Part shown: in pieces, positions 1 through 8,667 of the stretch
How positions within the stretch are numbered: position 1 is the first letter of the stretch
Layout of the letters: every line of letters starts with the position of its first letter
NCBI RefSeq assembly: GCF_038957035.1
Contig: NZ_CP152412.1
Coordinates: 4,398,501 to 4,462,500, forward strand
DNA: 64,000 nt
Origin: Bradyrhizobium sp. B097
Lineage (GTDB): Bacteria; Pseudomonadota; Alphaproteobacteria; Rhizobiales; Xanthobacteraceae
Direction: 5' to 3'
The notes under the pieces: generated by a model
What the model saw: only the letters and a program-made list of their open reading frames with translations
What the model was told of the DNA's origin: nothing
Databases searched by the model: none
Position numbers and translations under genes: made by a program

Positions 1-48
1 GGTGCGATCAAGGCGGTCGCGGGCGTGGTCGACGTGCAGACGCTGTAG
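1..48 (+). CDS. 3' end of a gene cut by the window edge, possibly dnaE
   Basis: The first 16 codons read GAIKAVAGVVDVQTL and then TAG. The tail resembles the C-terminus of alphaproteobacterial DNA polymerase III alpha subunits, and dnaE commonly lies upstream of rpsB in Bradyrhizobium. Fifteen residues are too few to prove this, so it is a context-based guess. Confidence 0.4.
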   Translation, partial: GAIKAVAGVVDVQTL

Positions 49-158
49 ACGACGATCCCGCCGACGCTGCGGAAAGCCAATGGCTTCGGCTTAAGCACTA
101 TTGCAACCACACCGTGCTTCTTTCTATGGTCCCGCCTGCGGGGAATTTCGGGGGCGGG

Positions 159-686
159 ATGTTCGGACGTTACGCGGCCTTGCTGGCCGGTGTGTTGATG
201 GTGTCGGGCTGCGTGAGCGATGGTGTCGGCACCGACTATGCGGCGATCTCGCAGAAGTTCGGGCCACCGAAGCCGGGACGTTCCCGCGTCGTCGTGCTCC
301 AGGAAAAACGCAAGGGTCTGAGCATGGCGTTTTGCGCCTGCGACATGAAGCTTGATGGCGAGCCGATCGGCAAGGTCACCTTCGGGACCTACGCGTTCGC
401 CGATCGCCCCGCCGGCCGGCATCAACTGGTCGCGAACGAAGTGATGTTTCCCGGCGACACCACCTTCAACTTCGCAACCGAGCCCGGCCGCACCTATTTC
501 TTTCTGTTGAGATCGAGCGAGCGCCACGACTCCGTCACCGGCGTGTCGATGGTGGGAGGTTTGGTCGGTGGCTTCGTCGCGTCGGCTGCGACCGCGAACG
601 CCGCCAATCCGGGGCCGGCCGATTTCGTAGCGCTGGACGAGGCGACCGCGCGCACGACGCTGGCGGAGCTGCAATTGGCGCAATAG
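159..686 (+). CDS. lipoprotein, DUF2846-like
   Basis: About 175 residues starting at MFGRYAALL. The N-terminus is a lipoprotein signal with lipobox LMVSGC, lipidated Cys at residue 18. The body (residues about 45-130) has the pattern of DUF2846 lipoproteins: a VVVLQEKRKG strand, a DGEPIGKVTFGTYAF stretch and a PAGRHQLVANE turn, followed by a Gly/Ala-rich helix (VGGLVGGFVASAATANAA) that may associate with membrane. An upstream in-frame ATG at 114 exists, but only the 159 start puts the signal sequence at the N-terminus. It lies alone between the upstream gene end and rpsB. The function of the family is unknown. Confidence 0.75.
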   Translation: MFGRYAALLAGVLMVSGCVSDGVGTDYAAISQKFGPPKPGRSRVVVLQEKRKGLSMAFCACDMKLDGEPIGKVTFGTYAFADRPAGRHQLVANEVMFPGDTTFNFATEPGRTYFFLLRSSERHDSVTGVSMVGGLVGGFVASAATANAANPGPADFVALDEATARTTLAELQLAQ

Positions 687-734
687 GGATCGCCCGGCGG
701 GATCTTGGCGTGGGCCCTGGCCGGCCGTACCGGG

Positions 735-753
735 CCGTTTTGGGCCAAAACGG
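735..753. promoter_or_regulatory. perfect 9-bp palindrome upstream of rpsB
   Basis: CCGTTTTGG, a single G, then CCAAAACGG. It lies about 70 bp before the proposed rpsB promoter and 50 bp after the lipoprotein gene. It could be a terminator stem for the lipoprotein gene (no T-run follows) or an operator. Confidence 0.35.
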
Positions 754-807
754 ATCAGTTCCGGGGCTCAAAGGGTCCCTCCGGCCGGTGTAACCGGCCG
801 TATTTCC

Positions 808-835
808 TTGCTTCTGGCGCAAATCGCGCTATATA
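808..835 (+). promoter_or_regulatory. candidate rpsB promoter
   Basis: TTGCTT at 808-813 and TATATA at 830-835, separated by 16 bp, about 112 bp before the rpsB start. It is the best sigma70-like match in the intergenic region and implies a leader of about 100 nt. Assigned by eye. Confidence 0.4.
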
Positions 836-947
836 CCGCGCCATCTCACACGGAAACATGGCTCTCAAAGGCCGTCCGGTGGCAACCGGGCCATTCAGGC
901 TCGTTTGCTCACACGTTTCCGGAGGAACCAACCGGAGAATTAGATCT

Positions 948-1940
948 ATGTCGCTGCCCGAATTCAACATGCGTCAGCTCTTGGAAGCTGGCGTTCACTT
1001 TGGCCACCAGTCCCACCGCTGGAACCCGAAGATGCAGGATTACATCTTCGGCGCCCGCAACAACATCCACATCATCGACCTCGCGCAGACCGTGCCGATG
1101 CTGCATCGTGCCCTGCAGGCGGTCAGCGATACCGTCGCCAAGGGCGGCCGCATCCTGTTCGTCGGCACCAAGCGCTCGGCCCAGGACGGCGTTGCCGATG
1201 CGGCCAAGCGTTCGGCCCAGTATTTCGTCAACTCGCGCTGGCTCGGCGGCACGCTGACCAACTGGAAGACGATCTCGGCCTCGATCAAGCGCCTGCGCCA
1301 TCTCGACGACGTGCTCGCGTCGGGCGAAGCCAGCTCCTACACCAAGAAGGAGCGGCTGACGCTGCAGCGCGAGCGCGACAAGCTCGACCGTTCGCTCGGC
1401 GGTATCAAGGACATGGGCGGTCTTCCCGACATGATCTTCGTGATCGACACCAACAAGGAAGACATCGCGATCCAGGAAGCCCAGCGGCTCAACATCCCGG
1501 TCGCCGCGATCGTCGACACCAATTCGGACCCCAAGGGCATCACCTATGTGGTGCCGGGCAATGACGACGCCGGCCGCGCGATCTCGCTGTATTGCGATCT
1601 CGTGGCGCGCGCCGCCATCGACGGCATCTCGCGTGCGCAGGGCGATTCCGGAATCGATATCGGTGCGTCGGCCGCACCCGTGCAGGAAGACCTTCCGGCG
1701 GCTGCGCCGTCCGGCTTCCAGGGCCTCGCTGGTCCGCGCGGCACCGCCGACGACCTCAAGAAGCTCACCGGCGTGTCCGGTACGATCGAGAAGAAGCTCA
1801 ACGACCTCGGCATCTTCCACTACTGGCAGCTCGCCGAGCTCGACCACGACACCGCGCACAAGATCGGCGAAGAAGTCGGTCTGCCGAGCCGTGCCGACGC
1901 CTGGGTTGCCCAGGCCAAGACGCTCGCCGAAGCGGAATAA
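948..1940 (+). CDS. rpsB: 30S ribosomal protein S2
   Basis: 330 residues starting [21 protein letters not shown], the S2 N-terminal signature; the motif HRWNPKM follows. S2 binds the 30S head-body junction and recruits S1. Residues about 1-230 are the S2 fold. A C-terminal extension of about 60 residues ([22 protein letters not shown] onward, residues about 270-325) looks like a helix-hairpin-helix domain, which bacterial S2 proteins of about 240 residues lack. Upstream in-frame codons reach 705 but are intergenic; GGAG at about 933 and conservation fix the start at 948. First gene of the rpsB-tsf pair. Confidence 0.97.
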   Translation: MSLPEFNMRQLLEAGVHFGHQSHRWNPKMQDYIFGARNNIHIIDLAQTVPMLHRALQAVSDTVAKGGRILFVGTKRSAQDGVADAAKRSAQYFVNSRWLGGTLTNWKTISASIKRLRHLDDVLASGEASSYTKKERLTLQRERDKLDRSLGGIKDMGGLPDMIFVIDTNKEDIAIQEAQRLNIPVAAIVDTNSDPKGITYVVPGNDDAGRAISLYCDLVARAAIDGISRAQGDSGIDIGASAAPVQEDLPAAAPSGFQGLAGPRGTADDLKKLTGVSGTIEKKLNDLGIFHYWQLAELDHDTAHKIGEEVGLPSRADAWVAQAKTLAEAE

Positions 1941-1954
1941 AAGCTACGCTGCGT

Positions 1955-1973
1955 GGCCGGGTCTCGCCCGGCC
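1955..1973 (+). promoter_or_regulatory. hairpin after rpsB
   Basis: GGCCGGG, a TCTCG loop, then CCCGGCC, 15 bp after the rpsB stop. No T-run follows. It could be an RNA-processing or 3'-end-protecting structure between rpsB and tsf. Confidence 0.4.
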
Positions 1974-2015
1974 GCCGCTCCTATTCCACGAACAACGATT
2001 TCCCTGTCGCTGACA

Positions 2016-2035
2016 GCGGCGCCATCGGGCGCCGC
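2016..2035 (+). promoter_or_regulatory. strong hairpin in the rpsB-tsf gap
   Basis: GCGGCGCC, ATCG loop, GGCGCCGC: a perfect 8-bp GC stem followed by GGTTT, 33 bp before the tsf start. Its form suits an attenuator or leaky terminator that would set the rpsB to tsf transcript ratio. In E. coli the same gap is known to hold such an element; its role here is inferred. Confidence 0.45.
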
Positions 2036-2067
2036 GGTTTCTGTACAGGCAAGAAGGACATTGAACG

Positions 2068-2991
2068 ATGGCAACGATCACAGCAGCGATGGTCAAGGAT
2101 CTCCGCGAATCGACCGGCGCGGGCATGATGGATTGCAAGGCGGCGCTGACCGAGAACAACGGCGACATGCAGGCCGCGCAGGATTGGCTGCGCAAGAAGG
2201 GTCTGTCCAAGGCCGCCAAAAAGGCCGGCCGCGTGGCCGCCGAGGGCCTGATCGGCGCGCTGACCTCCGGCACCAAGGGCGTGCTGGTCGAGGTCAATTC
2301 CGAGACCGACTTCGTTGCGCGCAACGAGCAGTTCCAGGGCCTGGTCAAGATGATCGCCCAGGTCGGGCTGCATAACGGTGCCGATGTCGAGACGATCAAG
2401 GCGGCCAAGGTCGGCGACGTCACCGTCGAGACCGCGATCTCCGACGCCATCGCAACCATCGGCGAGAACATGACGCTGCGCCGCGCCGCTTCGCTCGAGG
2501 TGAGCAAGGGCGTGGTGTCGAGCTACGTCCACAACGCCGTCGTCGAAGGCGCCGGCAAGATCGGCGTGATCGTGGCGCTGGAATCCACCGGCAAGACCGA
2601 CGAGCTCGCAGTGCTCGGCCGCCAGCTCGCGATGCACGTCGCGGCGGCAAAGCCGCTGGCGCTCGATCCGGCCGGGCTCGATCCGGAGACCGTCAAGCGC
2701 GAGAAGGACGTACTGGCCGACAAGTACCGCCAGCAGGGCAAGCCGGAGAACGTCATCGAGAAGATCGTCGATTCCGGCCTGAAGACCTACTACAAGGAAG
2801 TCTGCCTGCTCGATCAGGCCTTTATCCACGACAGCGGCAAGTCCGTTGCCCAGGCGGTGAAGGAAGCTGAGGGTAAGGTCGGCGGGCCGATCAAAATCGC
2901 TGGCTTTGTGAACTATGCTCTCGGTGAGGGAATCGAGAAGCAGGAAAGCGACTTCGCCGCCGAAGTCGCGGCCGCCAGCGGCAAGAAGTAA
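2068..2991 (+). CDS. tsf: elongation factor Ts
   Basis: 307 residues starting [27 protein letters not shown], the UBA-like N-terminal domain of EF-Ts. The core motif TDFVARN (residues about 81-87) inserts into EF-Tu to displace magnesium and GDP. The two dimerization subdomains and C-terminal module follow, and the length is normal. EF-Ts recycles EF-Tu-GDP in the cytoplasm. It lies 127 bp after rpsB with two hairpins between. Confidence 0.97.
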   Translation: MATITAAMVKDLRESTGAGMMDCKAALTENNGDMQAAQDWLRKKGLSKAAKKAGRVAAEGLIGALTSGTKGVLVEVNSETDFVARNEQFQGLVKMIAQVGLHNGADVETIKAAKVGDVTVETAISDAIATIGENMTLRRAASLEVSKGVVSSYVHNAVVEGAGKIGVIVALESTGKTDELAVLGRQLAMHVAAAKPLALDPAGLDPETVKREKDVLADKYRQQGKPENVIEKIVDSGLKTYYKEVCLLDQAFIHDSGKSVAQAVKEAEGKVGGPIKIAGFVNYALGEGIEKQESDFAAEVAAASGKK

Positions 2992-3060
2992 CCGCTGACA
3001 CCTGGCGTCCGGCGTCCGCGCCGGAGGCCTGCCTGCGCGGGATGAGAAAGCGATCGCATC

Positions 3061-3777
3061 ATGGCTGAGCCGATCTATCGTCGCGTGGTGATCAAGCTGT
3101 CCGGCGAATATCTGGCCGGCTCCCACGGGTTCGGTATCGATCAGCCGACGGTCGACCGCGTCGCCGACGACCTGATCGCGGCCCGCAAGCTCGGTGTCGA
3201 GGTCGCGGTCGTAATCGGCGGCGGCAACATCGTCCGCGGCGTCGAGGTGTCCTCGCGCGGCGTGTCTCGGCCGACCGGCGACACCATGGGCATGCTTGCC
3301 ACCATGATGAACTGCCTCGCGCTCGAGGCGGCGATCGAGCGCAAGGGGACACCGGCGCGGACCTTGTCGGCGTTCGTGATGCCGGAGATTTCCGAGCTGT
3401 TCACCCGTAGTGCGACGCACAAATATCTCGCCGAGGGACGCATCATCCTGCTCGGCGGCGGAACCGGCAACCCGTTCTTCACCACCGATACCACCGCCGT
3501 GCTGCGCGCGGCCGAGATCGGTGCAGAGGCGGTGTTGAAAGCCACCAATGTCGACGGCGTCTACAGCGCCGATCCGAAGAAGGACCCCAAAGCCAAGCGC
3601 TTCGACCGCCTGACCCATTCACAGGCGATCGAGGGCGGCTACAAGGTCATGGACGCGACCGCTTTCGCACTTGCCCGCGAGACGTCGCTGCCTATCATCG
3701 TGTTCTCGATCGCGGAGCCCGGTTCGATCGGTGCGATTCTGCGCGGTACCGGACACGGCACGGTCGTCGCCGGCTGA
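3061..3777 (+). CDS. pyrH: uridylate kinase (UMP kinase)
   Basis: 238 residues of the amino-acid-kinase fold. KLSGEYLAG (residues 12-20) is the phosphate-binding start, GGGNIVRG is the UMP/ATP loop, and [27 protein letters not shown] is the C-terminal nucleotide-binding region. It phosphorylates UMP to UDP with ATP, the step feeding UTP, CTP and UDP-sugars (including UDP-GlcNAc for the lpx genes further down). The hexameric enzyme is usually inhibited by UTP. Confidence 0.97.
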   Translation: MAEPIYRRVVIKLSGEYLAGSHGFGIDQPTVDRVADDLIAARKLGVEVAVVIGGGNIVRGVEVSSRGVSRPTGDTMGMLATMMNCLALEAAIERKGTPARTLSAFVMPEISELFTRSATHKYLAEGRIILLGGGTGNPFFTTDTTAVLRAAEIGAEAVLKATNVDGVYSADPKKDPKAKRFDRLTHSQAIEGGYKVMDATAFALARETSLPIIVFSIAEPGSIGAILRGTGHGTVVAG

Positions 3778-3789
3778 TCGCCGCGCCTC

Positions 3790-3810
3790 CGGGTCCAGAC
3801 TTTGGACCCG
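3790..3810 (+). promoter_or_regulatory. hairpin in the pyrH-frr gap
   Basis: CGGGTCC, loop AGACTTT, GGACCCG; further partial pairing (CCTC/GAGG) extends the stem. It lies 12 bp after pyrH and 40 bp before frr, with no T-run. A candidate processing or attenuation site. Confidence 0.4.
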
Positions 3811-3850
3811 AGGGCGTCGACAGCCGGTTTCTAGTAAAGGGAGAAGCGTC

Positions 3851-4414
3851 ATGGCCGCAGCTGGTTTTGACATCAACGACGTGAAGCGCCGCATGCAGGG
3901 CGCCACACAATCGCTCAAGCACGAGCTCGGCGGTCTGCGTACCGGCCGCGCCGCGGCCTCCATGCTGGAGCCGGTCCAGGTCGAGGCTTACGGCTCGCAT
4001 ATGCCGCTCAACCAGGTTGCGACCATCAGCGTGCCCGAGCCGCGCCTGCTCTCGGTGCAGGTCTGGGACAAGTCGATGGTGAAGGCCGTGGAGAAGGCGA
4101 TCGTCGACTCCAACCTCGGCCTTTCGCCGGCAACCGAAGGACAGGTGCTGCGCCTGCGGATTCCCGAACTCAACGAGGAGCGCCGCAAGGAGCTGGTCAA
4201 GGTCGCGCACAAATACGCGGAAGCGGCCAAGGTCGCGGTACGCCACGTGCGCCGCGACGGCCTCGACGTGATCAAGAAGCTCGAGAAGAATCACGAGATC
4301 TCCGAGGACGATCAGGAGCGCCTGTCGAACGAAGTGCAGAAGGCGACCGACGGCGTGATCGCCGAAGTCGATCAGCTGCTCGCCGCCAAGGAAAAGGAAA
4401 TCCTGACGGTCTGA
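3851..4414 (+). CDS. frr: ribosome recycling factor
   Basis: 187 residues from [48 protein letters not shown]; the LRTGRA motif and the following PVQVEAYG are typical of RRF. The C-terminal three-helix bundle ends KEKEILTV. With EF-G it splits post-termination ribosomes. An in-frame upstream extension to 3671 overlaps pyrH and has no RRF similarity; AAAGGGAGAAG just before 3851 is a good ribosome-binding site. Confidence 0.97.
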   Translation: MAAAGFDINDVKRRMQGATQSLKHELGGLRTGRAAASMLEPVQVEAYGSHMPLNQVATISVPEPRLLSVQVWDKSMVKAVEKAIVDSNLGLSPATEGQVLRLRIPELNEERRKELVKVAHKYAEAAKVAVRHVRRDGLDVIKKLEKNHEISEDDQERLSNEVQKATDGVIAEVDQLLAAKEKEILTV

Positions 4415-4435
4415 AGGCGCTACGGGAAAGAGCAG

Positions 4436-5194
4436 ATGTCGAACGCCGCCGCCCCAGCAACTGACGGACCGGATCGCTCCGGCAGTCCGTTGCATGTGGC
4501 GATCATCATGGACGGCAACGGGCGCTGGGCCGCTTCGCGCGGCCTGCCGCGCGTCGAGGGCCATCGCCGCGGCGTCGAGGCGCTGCGCCGCGTGGTGCGT
4601 GCGGCCCATGAACTCGGCATCGTTTATCTCACGATCTTTTCGTTCAGCTCGGAAAACTGGTCGCGGCCGGCCAGTGAGATCGGCGATCTGTTCGGCCTGC
4701 TGCGCCGCTTCATCCGCAACGATCTGGCGACGCTGCATCGTGACGGCGTGCGGGTACGTGTGATCGGCGAGCGCGCCGGGCTCGATCCCGACATCTGTGC
4801 GCTGCTCAACGAGGCCGAGGAGCTGACGCGGAATAACGTCAAGCTCAACCTTGTGGTCGCCTTCAATTACGGCTCGCGGGCGGAGATCGCTGCCGCCGCG
4901 CGGCGCCTTGCGCGCGAGGTCGCCGAAGGCAAGCGCGACGCCAACTCCATCGATGCCGATACGCTCGGCCAATATCTCGATGCGCCCGACATTCCGGACC
5001 CGGACCTGATCATCCGGACCAGCGGCGAACAGCGGCTGTCGAACTTCCTGATGTGGCAGGCCGCCTATAGCGAGCTCGTGTTCGTGCCGATTCACTGGCC
5101 GGATTTCGACAAGGCGGCGCTCGAAGGCGCGATTGCGGAATACGGCAAGCGTGAGCGCCGGTTCGGCGGCCTCGCCGCGAAAACCGGCTCGTGA
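4436..5194 (+). CDS. uppS: undecaprenyl diphosphate synthase (cis-prenyltransferase)
   Basis: 252 residues. [24 protein letters not shown] (residues about 22-45) carries the catalytic Asp and the diphosphate loop; FSSENWSRP and [23 protein letters not shown] are the other family signatures. It extends farnesyl diphosphate with isopentenyl diphosphate to the C55 carrier used for peptidoglycan and O-antigen. It lies 21 bp after frr and overlaps cdsA by 4 bp (GTGA), so the two are probably translationally coupled. Confidence 0.96.
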   Translation: MSNAAAPATDGPDRSGSPLHVAIIMDGNGRWAASRGLPRVEGHRRGVEALRRVVRAAHELGIVYLTIFSFSSENWSRPASEIGDLFGLLRRFIRNDLATLHRDGVRVRVIGERAGLDPDICALLNEAEELTRNNVKLNLVVAFNYGSRAEIAAAARRLAREVAEGKRDANSIDADTLGQYLDAPDIPDPDLIIRTSGEQRLSNFLMWQAAYSELVFVPIHWPDFDKAALEGAIAEYGKRERRFGGLAAKTGS

Positions 5195-6063
5195 GCGAGC
5201 GCGAAGCCGCACCGGCGGCAGCAAGCGAGCAGTCGCCGGCGGCAGCAAGCGAGCAGGGGTCGCGTAACTTCGCGATGCGCGTGGTTGCGGCGCTGGTGCT
5301 GGCGCCGGTTGCGATCGCGCTGGCCTATCTGGGTGGCATCGCCTGGTCGCTGCTGGTGACGCTGGTTGCGGTCGGATTGTTCGCGGAATGGCTCATGGTC
5401 ACCGGGCTCGGACGCGAGGCCCGCGTCATGGTGCCGGGTGTTGTCGCGCTGTTGCTCGCCGGACTTTGCCTGATCGCCGGCCGCATCGATGCGGCGCTGG
5501 TGGTGCTCGCCGTCGGTGCGGTTGTAGTGGCGCTGACCTCGGGCGTGCGGCGCAACTGGGCCATCGCGGGATTGCTCTATGCCGCGGCCGCCGAGATCGC
5601 ATCGGTGCTGCTGCGTCTCGATACGGCGAAGGGCTTTGCCGCGCTGATGTTCGTGTTGCTGATCGTGTGGGTCACGGATATCGGCGGCTATTTCGCGGGC
5701 CGCAGCATCGGTGGACCGAAGCTTTGGGTGCGGGTCAGCCCCAAGAAGACATGGGCTGGCGCGGCCGGCGGTTTCGTCGCGAGCCTGCTCGTTGCGGCCT
5801 GCTTTGCCGCGTTCGAGATCGGCACGGCCGGGCCGCTGCTGATGCTCGGAGCCGTGTTGTCGGTGGTCTCGCAACTTGGCGATCTCTTCGAATCCGCTGT
5901 GAAGCGGCGGTTCGGGGTGAAGGATTCGAGCCACATCATTCCCGGCCATGGCGGCCTTTTGGATCGCCTGGACGGATTTGTCGCGGCCGTCATTGTGGCG
6001 GCGATTTTCGGCTTTCTCCGTGGTGGCGCCGATGGCGTCGGACGCGGTCTTATGGTTTGGTGA
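5191..6063 (+). CDS. cdsA: phosphatidate cytidylyltransferase
   Basis: 290 residues, GTG start overlapping the uppS stop. About eight membrane segments follow a polar Ala-rich N-terminus that contains a short repeat ([14 protein letters not shown]). The CdsA signature is near the C-terminus: [12 protein letters not shown], then [35 protein letters not shown]. It makes CDP-diacylglycerol from phosphatidic acid and CTP in the inner membrane, the precursor of all phospholipids. Confidence 0.95.
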   Translation: MSEREAAPAAASEQSPAAASEQGSRNFAMRVVAALVLAPVAIALAYLGGIAWSLLVTLVAVGLFAEWLMVTGLGREARVMVPGVVALLLAGLCLIAGRIDAALVVLAVGAVVVALTSGVRRNWAIAGLLYAAAAEIASVLLRLDTAKGFAALMFVLLIVWVTDIGGYFAGRSIGGPKLWVRVSPKKTWAGAAGGFVASLLVAACFAAFEIGTAGPLLMLGAVLSVVSQLGDLFESAVKRRFGVKDSSHIIPGHGGLLDRLDGFVAAVIVAAIFGFLRGGADGVGRGLMVW

Positions 6064-6067
6064 TGAG

Positions 6068-7294
6068 ATGAGCGCAGTTCCGTTGCGTAACAACAAGGCC
6101 GCGGCGGCATCCGCAGCGCGGTCCGTGACCGTCCTCGGTGCCACCGGCTCGATCGGCGACAGCACGATGGATCTGCTGCGTGGCGCGCGTGACCGTTACC
6201 GGGTCGAGGCGCTGACCGCGAACAGCAATGTCGAGGGACTGGCCAAGCTCGCCAAGGAGTTCGGCGCGCGGTTCGCCGCCATTGCCGATCCGGCGCGGCT
6301 TTCCGAATTGAAGGGCGCATTGGCCGGAACCCGGACCGAATGCGGGGCCGGGGAGAGCGCCATCATCGAGGCGGCCGCGCGGCCGGCAGATTGGGTGATG
6401 GCCGCGGTCAGCGGCGCTGCCGGATTGAAGCCGGCACTTGCCGCGGTCGATCGCGGCGCAACCGTCGCGCTCGCCAACAAGGAGTGCCTGGTCTGCGCCG
6501 GCGACATCTTCATGGAGCGGGCCAAGAAGGCCGGCGCCTGCATCCTGCCGGCGGACTCCGAGCATAATGCGCTGTTCCAGGCGCTAGCTTCCGGCAATCG
6601 CGAGGAACTGACGCGGGTGATCATCACGGCCTCCGGCGGGCCGTTCCGCACTTGGGCTCCCGCCGACATCGAGCAGGCGACGCTGGAACAGGCCCTGAAG
6701 CATCCCAACTGGAGCATGGGGCAGAAGATCACGATCGATTCCGCCTCGATGATGAACAAGGGCCTCGAGGTGATCGAGGCGTCCTACCTGTTTGCCCTGG
6801 CGCCCGACGAGATCGACGTGCTGGTGCACCCGCAGTCGATCATCCACGGCATGGTCGAGTTCTCCGATCGCTCCGTGATGGCCCAGCTCGGCACGCCCGA
6901 CATGCGGATCCCGATCGCGCATTGCCTCGGCTGGCCGGACCGGATCGTGGGCCCGTCCGCCAAGCTCGATCTCGCCAAGATCGGACAGCTCACCTTCGAG
7001 GCGCCGGATTTCCAGCGCTTCCCGGGGCTGCGGCTCGCTTACGAGGCGCTGCGGCTCGGCAATGGCGCGACAACGGTCTACAACGCTGCGAACGAGATCG
7101 CGGTCGCGGCGTTTATCGCCGGCAAGATCAAGTTCGGTGCGATCGCCCGGCTGGTCGAAGCCACGATGAACGATTGGATCAGGTCGGGGAATCAGCCACC
7201 ACTGAACTCGGCGGATGATGCGATTTCCGTTGACCATATCGCGCGAAATAAAGCTGCCGCCCTATTGCCTCAAATTGCCTTAAAGGCAACCTAG
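6068..7294 (+). CDS. dxr: 1-deoxy-D-xylulose 5-phosphate reductoisomerase
   Basis: 408 residues from [14 protein letters not shown]-binding [13 protein letters not shown] (residues about 23-35), metal/substrate motifs DSEHNALFQ and SGGPFRTW, and [22 protein letters not shown]. It converts DXP to MEP, the committed step of bacterial isoprenoid synthesis, supplying uppS upstream. The longer reading frame from 5948 overlaps cdsA by more than 100 bp; the ATG at 6068, 4 bp after cdsA, gives the family N-terminus. Confidence 0.96.
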   Translation: MSAVPLRNNKAAAASAARSVTVLGATGSIGDSTMDLLRGARDRYRVEALTANSNVEGLAKLAKEFGARFAAIADPARLSELKGALAGTRTECGAGESAIIEAAARPADWVMAAVSGAAGLKPALAAVDRGATVALANKECLVCAGDIFMERAKKAGACILPADSEHNALFQALASGNREELTRVIITASGGPFRTWAPADIEQATLEQALKHPNWSMGQKITIDSASMMNKGLEVIEASYLFALAPDEIDVLVHPQSIIHGMVEFSDRSVMAQLGTPDMRIPIAHCLGWPDRIVGPSAKLDLAKIGQLTFEAPDFQRFPGLRLAYEALRLGNGATTVYNAANEIAVAAFIAGKIKFGAIARLVEATMNDWIRSGNQPPLNSADDAISVDHIARNKAAALLPQIALKAT

Positions 7295-7338
7295 AGGGTT
7301 GGGGACGGAGCCTATGGCTCTTGTCGAGGGGAATTCGA

Positions 7339-8490
7339 ATGCCCGAGTATTTTCTTCATAGTATCAATGCGTTGAGCCATGGGCTCCTCGGCTATATCGT
7401 TCCCTTTCTCTTCGTCCTGACCATCGTTGTTTTCTTTCACGAGCTCGGCCACTTCCTGGTTGCACGCTGGGCCGGCGTGAAGGTGCTGACGTTCTCGCTG
7501 GGTTTCGGGCCGGAGCTTGCCGGCTTCAACGACCGGCATGGCACACGCTGGAAGATCTCCGCGATTCCGCTCGGCGGTTACGTCAAGTTCTTCGGCGACG
7601 ACAGCGAGGCGTCGACGCCGTCGACGGAGGCGCTCGCCGCCATGACGGCGGAGGAGCGCGAAGGCAGCTTCCATCACAAGTCGGTCGGCAAGCGCACCGC
7701 GATCGTCGCGGCCGGTCCGGTGGCGAACTTCATCCTCGGCGCCCTGATTTTCGCGGGCATGGCGCTCTATTACGGCAAGCCCAGCACGATCGCCCGGGTC
7801 GATGGCCTGGTCGCCGAGAGCGTCGCTGCGAACGCGGGCTTCAAGGTCGGTGACGTCGTCGTCGATATCGACGGCAGCACGATCCAGAGCTTCGCCGACA
7901 TGCAGCGGATCGTAGCTTCGAATGCTGGTTCAGAACTTGGATTCAAAGTGAAGCGGGACGGCGCGGTCGTTGCGCTGAAGGCGACGCCGGCACTGAAGGA
8001 GGTCAAGGACCCCTTCGGCAATGCCCACCGAATCGGCGTGCTCGGAATCGAGCATAAGGCTCAGGTCGGCGAAGCATCCAGCGCTCCGGTCGGCGTCTTC
8101 GAAGCCATGAAGATCGGTGTCGAGCAGGTTTGGTATATTATTTCGAGCACGTTCAAGTTCCTGGGGTCGCTGTTCGTCGGAACCGGCAATCCGGCCGAGG
8201 TGAGCGGGGTCATTGGAATCGCGAAGCTGTCGGGTCAGGCCGCGAGCGCCGGGTTCCAGTTCGTTGTCAATCTTTGCGCCATCCTCTCGGTCTCGATTGG
8301 GCTGTTGAACCTGTTCCCGATCCCGCTTTTGGATGGCGGACACCTCCTGTTCTACAGCGCGGAGGCGCTTCGTGGACGCCCGCTTTCAGAGCGGACGCAG
8401 GAGGTGGGTTTCCGAATCGGGCTGGGTTTGGTTCTGATGCTGATGGTGTTTGCGACCTATAACGACATCCTCAGAATCGCTGGGTCCTGA
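7339..8490 (+). CDS. rseP: RIP metalloprotease RseP (site-2 protease)
   Basis: 383 residues. Zinc motif HELGHF in the first membrane segment (residues about 33-38), one PDZ domain (residues about 125-210), and the second metal site NLFPIPLLDGGHLLFY in a late membrane segment. It cleaves anti-sigma factors and leftover signal peptides inside the inner membrane. The start is ATG 7339 (MPEYF), preceded by GAGGGGAA; a TTG at 7321 is possible but less likely. The pairing with bamA is a common envelope arrangement. Confidence 0.95.
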   Translation: MPEYFLHSINALSHGLLGYIVPFLFVLTIVVFFHELGHFLVARWAGVKVLTFSLGFGPELAGFNDRHGTRWKISAIPLGGYVKFFGDDSEASTPSTEALAAMTAEEREGSFHHKSVGKRTAIVAAGPVANFILGALIFAGMALYYGKPSTIARVDGLVAESVAANAGFKVGDVVVDIDGSTIQSFADMQRIVASNAGSELGFKVKRDGAVVALKATPALKEVKDPFGNAHRIGVLGIEHKAQVGEASSAPVGVFEAMKIGVEQVWYIISSTFKFLGSLFVGTGNPAEVSGVIGIAKLSGQAASAGFQFVVNLCAILSVSIGLLNLFPIPLLDGGHLLFYSAEALRGRPLSERTQEVGFRIGLGLVLMLMVFATYNDILRIAGS

Positions 8491-8508
8491 AACGGGGCTT
8501 TTCTGTGG

Positions 8509-8526
8509 CGTTGCCAATGGGCAACG
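8509..8526 (+). terminator. hairpin between rseP and bamA
   Basis: CGTTGCC, AATG loop, GGCAACG, followed by TCTTGG, 18 bp after the rseP stop. A short terminator or processing stem; the weak T content leaves read-through into bamA likely. Confidence 0.4.
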
Positions 8527-8667
8527 TCTTGGTATGAAAATGGAAATGTTCAGCTGTAGTAAGTTTGCCCCCTTGGCAAAGTTGGCTACAAGCTGAGCGG
8601 CAGGTTGGGAATCTGTCGGGTCGTTGGGGAACGGTCCGGCATTGCGAAAGATAAGGGCGCGTTGCGC

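Noticed and set aside
1981..3618. A 545-codon open frame on the minus strand opposite tsf and pyrH, and similar long antisense frames opposite most housekeeping genes
   Set aside because: They lie exactly across conserved genes, their products are low-complexity (His, Arg, Asp-rich) and reflect high GC at third positions, which removes stop codons from other frames.
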